64,000 nucleotides of DNA from Pseudofrankia inefficax (GCF_000166135.1 NC_014666.1:8694601-8758600), one strand, 5' to 3'. Counted from the stretch's first letter, positions 41,493 through 51,070 are shown. The notes: a model not told the origin generated them from the letters alone. A program made the numbers and translations.

Positions 41493-41917
41493 ATGGACCA
41501 CGAACGGCAGTCATGGGCGTCATCGGTAGCCGTGAGGGCCTCGATGCGTTCCAACCGATCTCGGGATACCAAACCCGAATTGGCCCTCCGTTCAGCCGTT
41601 CATCGACTTGGCCTTCGCTATCGGGTTAGCGCTCGCCCGCTTCCGGAGGTGCGACGCACAGGTGATCTGGTCTTCACTCGGACACGGGTTTTCGTGTTCC
41701 TCGACGGATGCTTCTGGCACGGGTGCCCCGAGCACCATACTGTCGCAAAGACGAATGCCGCCTTCTGGGCCAAGAAAGTCCGAGAGAACCGAGATCGGGA
41801 TGCCCAGACCAACAGGCTGCTAAAAGATGCGGGATGGGTCGTCATCCCGTGTGGGAACACGAAGATGCACAAACGGCCGCAATTCACGTCGCGGAAGTAG
41901 TCCGATCGCAAAATTGA
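41493..41917 (+). pseudogene. vsr: Very short patch repair endonuclease (Vsr), frameshifted
   Basis: Vsr enzymes nick at T:G mismatches created by deamination of 5-methylcytosine. Recognisable: MRSNRSRDTKPELALRSAVHRLGLRYR, TGDLVFTRTRVFVFLDGCFWHGCPEH and KKVRENRDRDAQTNRLLKDAGWVVI. The frame then loses the family ending and reads PCGNTKMHKRP to a stop at 41900. Reading the other frame from 41849 gives VWEHEDAQTAAIHVAEVV, exactly the expected end, stopping at 41917. One base is therefore missing around 41847-41848. Either a real inactivating mutation or a sequencing error. Same strand as the methyltransferase, 286 nt upstream of it. Confidence 0.8.
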
Positions 41918-42128
41918 GCGGCTCGCCGACTTTTACCCAGCCGTAGCCTGGTAGCGCGCAGCAGCTTTGGCCTGAAGGGTGTTGTCTTCGCGCCAGCCCC
42001 TAAGATCCTTCATATACGAAACGTACGCAATCGGTGGCTCTCCGACCGTTCGATCACCGGTCGCGAACGCGCGTTCTCGGCCGGAGCCAAATTTGGCCAC
42101 ACTTCTGCGACACGAACCGGCGCCTACC

Positions 42129-42156
42129 TGGCACGACTGTCACGGGATGCTATAGT
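42129..42156 (+). promoter_or_regulatory. Possible promoter of the cytosine methyltransferase gene
   Basis: TGGCAC (42129-42134), 16 nt, TATAGT (42151-42156), about 47 nt before the GTG at 42203. The -10 match is good, the -35 weak. The rest of 41918-42202 contains no gene. Confidence 0.4.
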
Positions 42157-42202
42157 GTGCTGTTGCCGTATGGGTCCCGCGCAGTGAAGATTCGAGGTTG
42201 TC

Positions 42203-43357
42203 GTGGCGGATGCTTCTCTCCGTAGCTCGCGTATGCGCTCCGGACACGGGGCACTCCGAGCGATCGGCGCGACAAAAGATTCCGAACTGGTCAGCTCGGA
42301 ATCAAAGCCGACGCTGATCGATCTCTTCTGTGGCGCCGGAGGGATGACGTTGGGATTCATGCAGGCAGGATTCCAGCCGATTCTGTCCATCGACCATGAC
42401 CTTCCATCTATCGAGACGCATCGCGCAAACTTCCCTGGAATGTCGATCTGCACGGACATTCGCGACTTTGTTGATTTTCCTTCCGCAGATGTTGTCGTCG
42501 GAGGTCCCCCATGCCAGGGATTCAGTCGTCTGGGTAAGCAGGCCCGGAAGGAACGCCTGGAGAATTTCCTGTGGAAAGACTACATGCGTTGTGTCGCATC
42601 CTCGAAACCAAGCGTCTTTGTGATCGAGAATGTCCCCGAGTTCCTCAAAGATCCGGCGTTCCTCGGTGTCTCAGAGGAATCTGAAAAGCTTGGCTACAAG
42701 CTTACGGTGTCGGTCTTGAATGCGGCCGATTTCGGCGTTCCTCAGAGGCGGCAGAGGACGATTATGATCGGAAGCAGGATCGGGCCTCCAAGCCTTCCTC
42801 GGGCAACGCACCAAAAGCCCGGCGACCAGATGAATCTCTTCACCGAGCTGCCAACATGGAGAACGGTCCGGGATGCTATCGGAGACCTCCCTCTAGAGCC
42901 GACCAATGAGAATCTGCATAACTCCCGAAATGTCTCGAAGCTTTCCCTTGAAAGATACCGGCATGTTCCTCCCGGCGGTAACAGGAAGGATCTGCCGGAA
43001 GACCTTCAGCCAGATTGCTGGCGGTACAAGGACCCTCGTGGAGGCGGTAGCACCGATCTCATGGGAAGGCTGGAGTGGGACGCTCCCTCGCTGACCATAA
43101 GGACCCAGTTTCTAAAGCCTGAGAAGGGACGCTATCTACACCCCGCCGCAGACCGATCCATCACCGTACGGGAGGGAGCGCGCCTGCAGACATTTCCGGA
43201 CGACTTCAAGTTCACCGGAAGCGTCTTTCAGACGGTAAAGCAAATTGGGAACGCCGTTCCTGTAGAGCTCGCTCGACAAGTCGCCCTCGAGGTTTTCCAG
43301 CACATGGCGTCAAATTGCTATGAATGGGGTAACCATCCTCTAGAGCAGGTCGGATAG
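42203..43357 (+). CDS. DNA (cytosine-5)-methyltransferase
   Basis: 384 residues. Modifies cytosine C5 in a target sequence, protecting DNA from the cognate nuclease. Motifs in order: I LIDLFCGAGGMTLGF; IV GGPPCQGFSR with catalytic Cys104; VI FVIENVPEF (Glu141-Asn142-Val143); VIII PQRRQRTIMIGSR; IX REGARLQTFPDDF; X QIGNAVPVELA. The region between VIII and IX (LPTWRTVRDAIGDLPLE...) is the target recognition part, so specificity is not readable. Codon use has many A/T third positions, unlike flanking genes, pointing to acquisition. The 3' end overlaps the convergent HNH gene by 18 nt. The start is GTG 42203 with a weak ribosome-binding site; an internal ATG at 42233 is possible. Confidence 0.93.
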   Translation: MADASLRSSRMRSGHGALRAIGATKDSELVSSESKPTLIDLFCGAGGMTLGFMQAGFQPILSIDHDLPSIETHRANFPGMSICTDIRDFVDFPSADVVVGGPPCQGFSRLGKQARKERLENFLWKDYMRCVASSKPSVFVIENVPEFLKDPAFLGVSEESEKLGYKLTVSVLNAADFGVPQRRQRTIMIGSRIGPPSLPRATHQKPGDQMNLFTELPTWRTVRDAIGDLPLEPTNENLHNSRNVSKLSLERYRHVPPGGNRKDLPEDLQPDCWRYKDPRGGGSTDLMGRLEWDAPSLTIRTQFLKPEKGRYLHPAADRSITVREGARLQTFPDDFKFTGSVFQTVKQIGNAVPVELARQVALEVFQHMASNCYEWGNHPLEQVG

Positions 43358-43999
43358 GTCGCTGACGACTGCACTGGCCGTGACATTTCGAGCGTATGCC
43401 GTGGTCATAATCCTCTTAAGGTGCTCCCTGTCGAGGTGCAGAATCAGCACATCATCAAACTTTTCTGGATACGCAAATGGACAATCCGCACAGCTGGCCA
43501 GAGCGCATCCACCGCAGGCCTGCCTCTTCTTGAGATTGCAACGCGTGCAAAGCGTCTGAAGATTTTCTTCATCAGAATCCCCTCCGCGGTCCGCCGGAAT
43601 CTTGTGATCGCACTGCGGAACGAGAGATCCACGCTCCGGGTCGGTTTTCATCCGACAAATCTGGCAGATCCAGTCGTCACGTCTGTAGACGGTCTCGCGG
43701 CTGCGTCTTGGTACCTCCCGTCTAATACGCTGCGGTCGCACGGGGCCGTCGGACCGACGGATGTACCAATCGTCATTGGCGCCTTCCGACTGGCGGCGAC
43801 TCTCGATTTCCCAACCGTATTCACTGATAATCTTTCGTATGCGTCTAGCATAGTTGGAGCGCCCATACTTCGCTTCGAGATCTCGGCGATGTACCGGCGT
43901 ATTCAATGGGAGTAGATCGATCAATTCCTTCAGATGAGGGGGGAGTGCGATGACTGGTCTGACCAATGGCTCCGGGATAGGAAACAACTCGTCGGTCAT
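43340..43999 (-). CDS. HNH endonuclease, probable restriction partner of the methyltransferase
   Basis: 219 residues. N-terminal 90 residues are a helical, probably DNA-binding region (HLKELIDLLPLNTPVHRRDLEAKYG...). The HNH core follows: CQIC (Cys112, Cys115), CDHKIPADRGGDSDEENLQTLC with Asp131-His132 and Asn146, then CTRCN (Cys151, Cys154, Asn155). A second Cys cluster (ACGGCALASCADC) suggests an additional zinc site. Convergent with the methyltransferase and overlapping its end, the arrangement of type II R-M systems whose nuclease is of HNH type. Same lower-GC codon use. ATG at 43999 with AGAGAG upstream. Restriction activity is inferred from context. Confidence 0.85.
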   Translation of the reverse strand: MTDELFPIPEPLVRPVIALPPHLKELIDLLPLNTPVHRRDLEAKYGRSNYARRIRKIISEYGWEIESRRQSEGANDDWYIRRSDGPVRPQRIRREVPRRSRETVYRRDDWICQICRMKTDPERGSLVPQCDHKIPADRGGDSDEENLQTLCTRCNLKKRQACGGCALASCADCPFAYPEKFDDVLILHLDREHLKRIMTTAYARNVTASAVVSDLSDLL

Positions 44000-44374
44000 C
44001 GATAGGACTCTCTGTCGCAGGCGAGAATTTTAGAGCTTACCCGTCACCCCACAGGCGGGACCCACCCATGATAGCTTCCGGGACTGTGGCATGTGACCTC
44101 CGGTGCGCTCGGGCAGACAGTCACTCGGCGAGGACGCGGGAGTGTCAATCTCCGCCTAGCGGCGGCCCCTGATGGGCATAGCGCTTGTCGGTCGGCGCAG
44201 TTTTCGCTCAGAGGTACGGCGAGATGATCTTCCCATTGACTACCAGGTCGCCCTGTCGCGACGGACAAGGAACTCTTGTTCGCTGGCCGAGAAGATTTGC
44301 TTCATCTCGTCGCGAGGCCACAGCGCTTGCAACCCAAGTAGTCCGGCCCATGGCAAGGCCGTGAGCCCTGGCTG
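44000..44374. other. Gene-free spacer at the right edge of the R-M island
   Basis: About 375 bp of intermediate GC content. Frames on both strands lack coding bias and ribosome-binding sites. No direct repeats or attachment site could be matched to the left edge near 41321-41493. Confidence 0.45.
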
Positions 44375-45247
44375 TCAGAGCTGCTCGCGGCGGCGCAGGC
44401 CCCGCAGCTTGGACAGCGCGGACCAGGTGGGCGGCGGACCGGCGACCTCGTAGGCGGGCAGCGCCCGCTGGGCGACGTCGACCAGCATCGCGACGTCCAG
44501 CGGGCGCAGGACCACCCCGGCGGACAGCACGTACTCGGCGACGCCGGCGGCCGGCAGCAGCAGCACGCCGTCGACGAGGGCGAGGCCGCCGGGCACGTCG
44601 GCCCGAGCGAACGCGAGCACCGTCTGTGCCTGCAACTGCCAGCCCTCGGGCAGCTCGGCGAGCAGCGCGGCGCTCACCTGCTCACCCGTCCAGGCGACCA
44701 GGCCGAGCCGGGCGCGCAACGGCGCCTTGCCGGCCCACACCCCGCCACCACTCGAACGGACCGGGCCACGGTGCGCGTCGGTCTCGATCACCCAGACCCC
44801 GGACGCCCCGATGATCAGGTGGTCGATGTTGCCGGCCGAGTCGGCGGTGGACCGGTCGTGCAGGACGGTGTAACCGGCCCGGTTCAGGCGGTCGAGGGCT
44901 CGGGCGGTACGCCGCTCGGCGCCCGCATCCCGCCGCCACGCCTCGATCTCAGGCGGAATCCGGAAGAACCGGACGGCCGCCACCACGAGAACGAGCAGCG
45001 CCGCGGCGACTCCTGAGCGCACCAGCACCGCCGCGGCCCCGTGCAGCGAGATCCCGATCAGCACGACGACGAGCGCGGCGCCGACGGCGGCCGAACCGGC
45101 GATGATCGCGGCCCTGACCCGCCTGTCGTCGCGTTCGGCGACGTACAGCGCCCGGCGCCGCCGGTACTCCGCCATGGCCGACCGGCCAGGAGCCGTCCGG
45201 TCCAGCCCCGCGCTCAACCGCCACCACCTTCCAGCACCACGTGCCAC
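44375..45247 (-). CDS. NERD-domain membrane protein
   Basis: 290 residues. Two adjacent membrane helices (about 48-98), then a NERD (nuclease-related) domain: GAERRTARALDRLNRAGYTVLHDRS, GNIDHLIIGASGVWVIETDAHRG. The Asp of NIDH and the Glu of VIET match the PD-(D/E)xK-like core expected for the fold; the usual third-position Lys (E-x-K) is replaced here (ETDAHRG), so nuclease activity is doubtful. GTG at 45247 is the outermost start; ATG at 45175 is an alternative but would cut the conserved Arg-rich lead. It has normal high-GC codon use, so it is outside the R-M island. Confidence 0.8.
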   Translation of the reverse strand: MARGAGRWWRLSAGLDRTAPGRSAMAEYRRRRALYVAERDDRRVRAAIIAGSAAVGAALVVVLIGISLHGAAAVLVRSGVAAALLVLVVAAVRFFRIPPEIEAWRRDAGAERRTARALDRLNRAGYTVLHDRSTADSAGNIDHLIIGASGVWVIETDAHRGPVRSSGGGVWAGKAPLRARLGLVAWTGEQVSAALLAELPEGWQLQAQTVLAFARADVPGGLALVDGVLLLPAAGVAEYVLSAGVVLRPLDVAMLVDVAQRALPAYEVAGPPPTWSALSKLRGLRRREQL

Positions 45248-45616
45248 GATTCTGCCGCGAGGCGGTCACCACGTGCTATCGGCAGTTCTTGGTCCGATGA
45301 CCAGCATTCCATCGAATCCTCACGGTAAGCCAAGGACAGCACACGTACTGCACACTGGTTGGCCAGCGGTCCCTCTTGACTCGATTCGCGGGCCTAGCGG
45401 TCACGCTCGGTCGACCGAAAAGCCAGGCTCCGCCGGTTTATCCGCCCCGATCCGGGTGTATCGAGCGGGGGGTGAGCGGCCCGCCCACCGGGCCGGGTAC
45501 CTGGCCGATCGGCGGGCGGTCGCGCTCCCGCGCCCGACGTGGAAGGTTCCGAACCGCGCCCCGAACGCCAGCTCCCGCCCGTGTCAGCGCGGTGGGACCG
45601 GTCCCGGGAGGAATTC
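45248..45616. other. Upstream region of the ergothioneine operon
   Basis: About 370 bp between divergent genes. The egtA frame stays open back to 45539, but GGGAGG directly before the ATG at 45617 fixes the start. No clear promoter or operator was recognised. Confidence 0.4.
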
Positions 45617-47278
45617 ATGCCACCCCGTCCGATCTCGGCACCCTCCGCCGCCGCGGCGAACACCCGCCCGACGCTCACGCCGGCCCGCTCCCTGGCCGCA
45701 CCCCCCGACGTGGCGACGAGGCCGGCCGCGCCGCCCAGGGCTCCCGCCGGCCGACCGACCGGGCCGCGTGGCCCGCGGCGACGGTCGCTCGCCGGTGTGA
45801 CCGTGGACGACGTGCTGCGGTTCGCGGCCGGCTGCCTACCGGCCCGGCCGGGGCCGCGGTCCGTCGGCGTCGAGACGGAGTGGCTGGTCGTCGACCGGGC
45901 CGCGAACGACGCGCCGGTGCCGCCGGAGCGGACGTCCGCCGCGCTGGCGCCACTGCTCGCCACCCTCGGGTCCAACGGCTCGGCCGCGTCAGGAGAGCCA
46001 GCGGGAGCCGTGCCGGACGCCACCGGCGCCGTGCTGGCCGGCGGCAGCAGGCTCACGTTCGAGCCCGGCGGCCAGTTGGAGCTGTCCGGCGCGCCGCTGC
46101 CGCTGTCGGCCGCCCTGGACGCCGTGCGGGCGGATCTGGCCCAGGTTCGCGCGGCCCTCGCCGACGCCGGACTGGCCCTGGCCGGGCTCGGGCTCGACCC
46201 GTTGCGCCCGCCGACCCGCTGGCTCACCGACGACCGGTATGCCTCGATGGCCGGGTACTGGGCGGCCAGCGGCCATGACGCCGGCCGGATCATGATGTGC
46301 TCCAGCGCGTCCGTGCAGATCAACCTCGACGCGGGCGCCGACCCGCTCGACATCGTCCGGCGCTGGCGGCTGGCCCACCGGCTGCGTCCGGTGCTGGTCG
46401 CGATGTTCGCCGCGTCGCCGGCTCGCCTGGGCAGGTTGACCGGCTTCGGCTCGGCCCGGACCCGGATGTGGGAGTCGCTGGACCCGACCAGGACGGTCCA
46501 GGTCGGCCCGACGCAGGTGGCCGCGGCCGACCTGGCCGACCGGTGGGCGGAGTACCTGCTCTCGGCCCGCCTCATGATGATCGCCGTCGCGCCGGACACC
46601 GGCCGGGATGCCGGTGGCTCGGCCGGTCCGAGCTCCGCCACCGGGCCCGGCTCCCGGACCGGTCCGGGCCGTCAGCAGCGGCTGGTGGCCGTGCGGGACG
46701 GCACGACGTTCGGTGACTGGCTGCGGGGCGCCGGCCCGACGGACCGGCCGCCGCTCTACGACGACCTGGCGCTGCACGCGACCACGATCTTCCCGCCGGT
46801 CCGCCCGCGCGGCTGGCTGGAGATCCGCTACCTGGACGCCCAGCCGGGCGACGGCTGGCTGGTGCCCGTCGCGGTGACCACAGCGCTGCTCGACGACCCG
46901 GTCGCCTCCGCCGGCGCGCTGGCCGCCTGCCGCGAGGCCGACAAGGGCTGGCGGCAGGCCAGCGCGTTCGGCCTGCGTGACGACGCCCTGCGCCGGGCCG
47001 CGGTCAGCTGCGTCGACCTCGCGCTGGACGGCCTGGTCCGGCTCGGCGCCGACGAGAGCACCCGCGCGGCCGTGGCCCGGTTCCGGGACCGCTACCCGGC
47101 CCGCGGCCGTACCCCGCCGACGACCTGGCCGACCGGTTCACCCAGGTCGGCCCCGCCGGCCTGCTCCGCGACCAGTTCCGCTGAGGAGCGGCCGACCGGG
47201 CACGGAGATCGACACTGTCTGTCAAGTTTGCCCAAAATCTGTGCACATCCAGGGCCGAATCCGGCGGCCGGTGTTTAG
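45617..47278 (+). CDS. egtA: Glutamate-cysteine ligase EgtA, apparent 3' frameshift
   Basis: ATP-dependent enzyme making gamma-glutamylcysteine, the sulfur donor for ergothioneine. ATG 45617 follows GGGAGGAATTC. Signatures: [48 protein letters not shown] and [17 protein letters not shown]. After [14 protein letters not shown] the frame becomes unconserved ([11 protein letters not shown]...) and runs to 47278. The other frame from 47116 reads [19 protein letters not shown] and stops at 47184, the expected end. One G seems to be missing at about 47114-47116. The change affects only the last 22 or so residues, so activity may survive. egtB starts 27 nt after the shifted stop. Confidence 0.88.
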   Translation: MPPRPISAPSAAAANTRPTLTPARSLAAPPDVATRPAAPPRAPAGRPTGPRGPRRRSLAGVTVDDVLRFAAGCLPARPGPRSVGVETEWLVVDRAANDAPVPPERTSAALAPLLATLGSNGSAASGEPAGAVPDATGAVLAGGSRLTFEPGGQLELSGAPLPLSAALDAVRADLAQVRAALADAGLALAGLGLDPLRPPTRWLTDDRYASMAGYWAASGHDAGRIMMCSSASVQINLDAGADPLDIVRRWRLAHRLRPVLVAMFAASPARLGRLTGFGSARTRMWESLDPTRTVQVGPTQVAAADLADRWAEYLLSARLMMIAVAPDTGRDAGGSAGPSSATGPGSRTGPGRQQRLVAVRDGTTFGDWLRGAGPTDRPPLYDDLALHATTIFPPVRPRGWLEIRYLDAQPGDGWLVPVAVTTALLDDPVASAGALAACREADKGWRQASAFGLRDDALRRAAVSCVDLALDGLVRLGADESTRAAVARFRDRYPARGRTPPTTWPTGSPRSAPPACSATSSAEERPTGHGDRHCLSSLPKICAHPGPNPAAGV

Positions 47279-47304
47279 CTGCTCATGGACGGACGGAGGG
47301 GCAG

Positions 47305-48834
47305 ATGGCGGGATCAGCGGTGCCGGCACACCCCGGACCAACGACGGCCGAACCGGCGACGGCCGACGAAGGGACGGACCTCTCGGGCGGCCTTGCCGCC
47401 GGCGGGTCGCACCCGGCCCCCGTACCGGCCGGCCCAGCGGGATGGGCCGAGGCCCTCGAACGCAGCCGGCGCCGGACGCTGACGTACACGGATCTCGACG
47501 ACGACCTGCTGATACGGCAGCACTCCCCCCTGATGTCGCCGCTGGTCTGGGACCTGGCGCACATCGGTAACTACGAGGAGCTCTGGCTGCTTCGGGCGCT
47601 GACCGGCGCGGACCCGCTCCTTCCGGGCATCGACGACCTGTACGACGCGTTCCGTCATCCGCGCGCCGACCGGCCGGCCCTCCCGCTGCTGCCCCCGGAC
47701 CAGGCCCGCGGCTACATCGCCGACGTCCGCTCCCGCGTCCTCGACGCCATGGCGGCACTGGACTCCCGGTCTGTGGACTCCCGGCCCGCCGGCTGGGGCG
47801 GCCAACGGGACGACGTGGTCACGCGGCTGCTGTCGGGCGGGTTCGTCTACGGGATGGTCGTCCAGCACGAGCACCAGCACGACGAGACGCTGCTCGCCAC
47901 GCTGCAGCTCGCCACCGCGGCGCGGGTCCAGCCACGCCCGGCGCGGGATCCTGTGGTCGACGAGGGCGTGGCGCTGCCGGCGGGACGACCGGTGAGCGGC
48001 GAGGTCCTCGTGCCCGCCGGGCCGTTCACGATGGGCACCAGCACCGACCCGTGGGCCTACGACAACGAGCGCCCAGCGCATCGCGTCGACGTACCGGCCT
48101 TCTGGATCGACCGGCTGCCCGTCTCGAACCGGGCCCAGCTGGCGTTCCTCGACGCCGGCGGCTACGACGACGAACGGCTCTGGTCGCCGGCCGGCTGGGC
48201 CTGGCGCTGCCGCGAACGGCTGGAGGCCCCGCTGTTCTGGCGGCGCGACGGCGCGGGCGGCTGGCTGCGCCGCCGGTTCGGCCGCGACGAGGCCCTGCCG
48301 CTCGACGAGCCGGTGCAGCATGTCTGCTGGTACGAGGCCGAGGCACACGCCCGTTGGGCCGGCCGGCGACTGCCCACCGAGACCGAGTGGGAGAAGGCCT
48401 GCGCGTTCGACCCGGCGTCCGGCCGGTCGCGCCGCTTCCCATGGGGCGACGACCCGCCGACGCCGCGCCACGCGAACCTCGGTCACCGCGCCGCCCGGCC
48501 GGCTCCGCTGGGCGCCTACCCGGACGGCGCCAGCGCGAGTGGCGTCGAACAAATGATCGGTGACGTCTGGGAGTGGACGTCGAGCGGCTTCACCGCCTAC
48601 CCGGGCTTCGCCGCCTTCCCCTACCGGGAGTACAGCGAGGTCTTCTTCCGCGGCCCCGACGGCGTCGAGCGGGCTGACGCCGACCCGGACCAGCAGTTCC
48701 GGGGCTACCGGGTCCTGCGCGGCGGCTCCTGGGCCGCGGACCCGAGCGCCGCGCGGGCCACCTTCCGCAACTGGGACCACCCGATCCGCCGCCAGATCTT
48801 CGTCGGCTTCCGGCTGGCCAGGGACGCGGACTGA
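47305..48834 (+). CDS. egtB: Ergothioneine biosynthesis sulfoxide synthase EgtB
   Basis: Non-haem iron enzyme that joins gamma-glutamylcysteine to hercynine with O2. N-terminal DinB-like domain supplies the iron ligands: His86 in [10 protein letters not shown], and His188 and His192 in QHEHQHDE. The C-terminal half is a formylglycine-generating-enzyme-like (sulfatase-modifying) domain: [54 protein letters not shown] and GFRLARD. 509 residues, a little long owing to a Ser/Ala/Gly-rich N-terminus. ATG 47305 has GGAGGGG upstream. Second gene of the egtABCD operon. Confidence 0.95.
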   Translation: MAGSAVPAHPGPTTAEPATADEGTDLSGGLAAGGSHPAPVPAGPAGWAEALERSRRRTLTYTDLDDDLLIRQHSPLMSPLVWDLAHIGNYEELWLLRALTGADPLLPGIDDLYDAFRHPRADRPALPLLPPDQARGYIADVRSRVLDAMAALDSRSVDSRPAGWGGQRDDVVTRLLSGGFVYGMVVQHEHQHDETLLATLQLATAARVQPRPARDPVVDEGVALPAGRPVSGEVLVPAGPFTMGTSTDPWAYDNERPAHRVDVPAFWIDRLPVSNRAQLAFLDAGGYDDERLWSPAGWAWRCRERLEAPLFWRRDGAGGWLRRRFGRDEALPLDEPVQHVCWYEAEAHARWAGRRLPTETEWEKACAFDPASGRSRRFPWGDDPPTPRHANLGHRAARPAPLGAYPDGASASGVEQMIGDVWEWTSSGFTAYPGFAAFPYREYSEVFFRGPDGVERADADPDQQFRGYRVLRGGSWAADPSAARATFRNWDHPIRRQIFVGFRLARDAD

Positions 48835-48881
48835 CCCACGGCCGGACCCGGCCGAACCAGACCGAGTGAAGGGCCGACCGC

Positions 48882-49787
48882 ATGTGCAGACACCTCGCCT
48901 GGCTCGGTGCCGACCGCACCCTCGCCGACCTGCTGCTGCGCCGTCCGTCCGGGCTGCTGCAGCAGTCGTGGGCGCCCAGGCAGCAACGGCACGGCCGGGT
49001 CAACGCTGACGGCTTCGGGGTCGGCTGGTACGTGCCGGCCCTGCGCCCGCAGCCCGCGCGCTACCGGCGGGCGGTGCCGATGTGGACCGACGCCTCGTTC
49101 GCCTCGTTCGCGGAGGTCGTCGCGTCGGGCTGCGTCCTGGCCGCGGTGCGCGACGCGACCGTGGGCATGCCGATCGAGGAGACCTCGACCGCGCCCTTCA
49201 CCCATGGGCCGCTGCTGCTCAGCCACAACGGGCGGGTGAGCGTCGACGTCCTGCTCGCCCTGCTGGCCGGTCGGCCCGACGCCCCACCGCCGGACTCCCG
49301 GTGTGACTCGGCGCTGCTGGCCGCGCTGGTCTGGGAGCGGGCGCTCGCCGGGCTGACGCTGGCGGACGCGGTGGCCGAGGTGGTGACGACGGTCGGCGCG
49401 AAGGCGGCCGCGCGGGAGGCCAGCCGGGCGGCGGGCGACGCGGGCCAGCAGCCGCCCAGCCGGTTGAACGTGCTGGTCACCGACGGGCGGCAGATCGTCG
49501 CCACGACCTGGGACGACACCCTCTGGTACCGGGTCTCGTCGGCTGGCGTCCTGGTCGCGAGCGAGCCTGACGACGACGCTCCGATGGTCCGGGTGCCGGG
49601 CGGCGCCGAATCCGTCAGCGAAGGACGAGCGAGCGCCGAAAGCCACCCAGCCACTGAACTGCACCCAGGCAACGGAACGGACGTCTGGGTGGAAGTCCCG
49701 AACCACCGCCTGCTCGTAGCCGACACACGCAAAGTAACTGTAAGTAATTTGATCTCGCAGGACGGTTACTCTGGGTTCACTACCTGA
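48882..49787 (+). CDS. egtC: Ergothioneine amidohydrolase EgtC
   Basis: Class II glutamine amidotransferase-like hydrolase that removes glutamate from the EgtB product. The catalytic nucleophile is Cys2 (MCRHLAWLG), exposed after Met removal. Further blocks: QRHGRVNADGFGVGWY, VLAAVRDATVGMPI, FTHGPLLLSHNGRV and DSRCDSALLAALVW. 301 residues. ATG at 48882 is fixed by the Cys2 requirement. A few bases past its stop lies egtD; the sequence GGTTACTCT near its end (TACTCT at 49767-49772) could serve as an internal -10 for egtD. Confidence 0.95.
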   Translation: MCRHLAWLGADRTLADLLLRRPSGLLQQSWAPRQQRHGRVNADGFGVGWYVPALRPQPARYRRAVPMWTDASFASFAEVVASGCVLAAVRDATVGMPIEETSTAPFTHGPLLLSHNGRVSVDVLLALLAGRPDAPPPDSRCDSALLAALVWERALAGLTLADAVAEVVTTVGAKAAAREASRAAGDAGQQPPSRLNVLVTDGRQIVATTWDDTLWYRVSSAGVLVASEPDDDAPMVRVPGGAESVSEGRASAESHPATELHPGNGTDVWVEVPNHRLLVADTRKVTVSNLISQDGYSGFTT

Positions 49788-49801
49788 CGGAGGGCGTCCG
49801 T

Positions 49802-51034
49802 ATGACTTCGAGGACACCGACATCGGGGGCGGACACCGTCCAGTCCCCGGACGCGGTCATCGCTGGCCAGGACCGGGCCGTACACGTCGCTGGCCAGGAC
49901 CGGGCCGGGCACGTCTCTGACCAAGGGCGGGCCGGGCACACCACCGGCCAAGGACGGGCCGCGCGCACTCCGACCCCGGCCGATGTGGCCGCCCTGCTGA
50001 AGGCCCGCGGCGGTATGACGATCGAGCGGCACCTGACCGATGCGCAGCGGACCGCCGCGCTGGCGGCGGACGTCCGCCGCGGCCTGGCCGCCACGCCCAA
50101 GGAGCTCCCGCCGACCTGGTTCTACGACACCACCGGCAGCATGCTGTTCGGCAAGATCACCGAACTGCCGGAGTACTACCAGACCAGGGCCGAGCGGGCG
50201 ATCCTCGCCACCCACGCGGCGCAGCTGGCCACCGAGCTCGAGACGGCGGTCCCCGGCGGCGTCGACTCGCTGGTGGAGCTGGGCTCGGGGACCTCCGAGA
50301 AGACCCGGACGCTGCTGGCGGCGCTCGCCGGCACCGGCCGGCTGCGGCGGTTCATCCCGTTCGACGTCGACGCGGAGGCACTCTCCCGCGCCGGCGCCGC
50401 TGCCCGGGCGAACCACCCGGGGCTCGCCGTGCACGCCGTCGTCGGGGACTTCCGCCAGCATCTGGGCCTGCTGCCCATCCAGCCGGCCGGCGGCACGCTC
50501 GTCGCGTTCCTCGGCGGCGCGATCGGCAACCTGCGCCCGCCCGAGCGGGCGGCGCTGCTCACCGAACTGCGGTCCGGTCTCGACCAGGCGAACGGGTCAC
50601 GGGAGCACGGCGGCCGGGCCCAGGCACTGCTGCTCGGCACGGACCTGGTCAAGGAGCCGGCTCGGCTGGTCGCCGCCTACGACGACAGCGCCGGGGTCAC
50701 CGCCGCGTTCAACCGCAACCTGCTCACCGTGCTCAACCGGGAGCTGGGCGCGGACTTCGACCTGCGCGGGTTCGCCCACGTCGCCCACTGGGACGCCGAG
50801 AACCGCTGGATCGAAATGCGGCTGCGCTCGGTCAAGGCGCAGACGGTGAAGGTGACGGCCCTCGACCTGACCGTCGAGTTCGCCGAGGGCGAGGAGATCC
50901 GCACCGAGATCAGCGCGAAGTTCGACCACGCCATGGTCGAACGGGAGCTCGCCGCCGCCGGCTGGCGGCTCGCGCAGTGGTGGGCGGACCCGGACGGCGA
51001 CTTCGCCCTCTCCCTGGCCATCGCCGCCGCGTAG
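49802..51034 (+). CDS. egtD: Histidine N-alpha-methyltransferase EgtD
   Basis: SAM-dependent enzyme that trimethylates histidine to hercynine, first step of ergothioneine synthesis. Motifs: PKELPPTWFYDTTGSMLFGKITELPEYYQTRAE, VELGSGTSEKTRTLLAAL (SAM site), LVAFLGGAIGNLRP, GTDLVKEP, AAFNRNLL and the closing LAQWWADPDGDFALSLA. The first 50 or so residues are an extra Gly/Gln/Asp-rich stretch with AGQDRA and AGHTTG-like repeats, absent from typical EgtD, so translation might begin later (for example GTG 49985). 14 nt after egtC. An EgtE-type lyase is not found in this window. Confidence 0.95.
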   Translation: MTSRTPTSGADTVQSPDAVIAGQDRAVHVAGQDRAGHVSDQGRAGHTTGQGRAARTPTPADVAALLKARGGMTIERHLTDAQRTAALAADVRRGLAATPKELPPTWFYDTTGSMLFGKITELPEYYQTRAERAILATHAAQLATELETAVPGGVDSLVELGSGTSEKTRTLLAALAGTGRLRRFIPFDVDAEALSRAGAAARANHPGLAVHAVVGDFRQHLGLLPIQPAGGTLVAFLGGAIGNLRPPERAALLTELRSGLDQANGSREHGGRAQALLLGTDLVKEPARLVAAYDDSAGVTAAFNRNLLTVLNRELGADFDLRGFAHVAHWDAENRWIEMRLRSVKAQTVKVTALDLTVEFAEGEEIRTEISAKFDHAMVERELAAAGWRLAQWWADPDGDFALSLAIAAA

Positions 51035-51070
51035 GCGCTGGGAAGCCGCAGAGCCCCCAGGAGACAGCCC

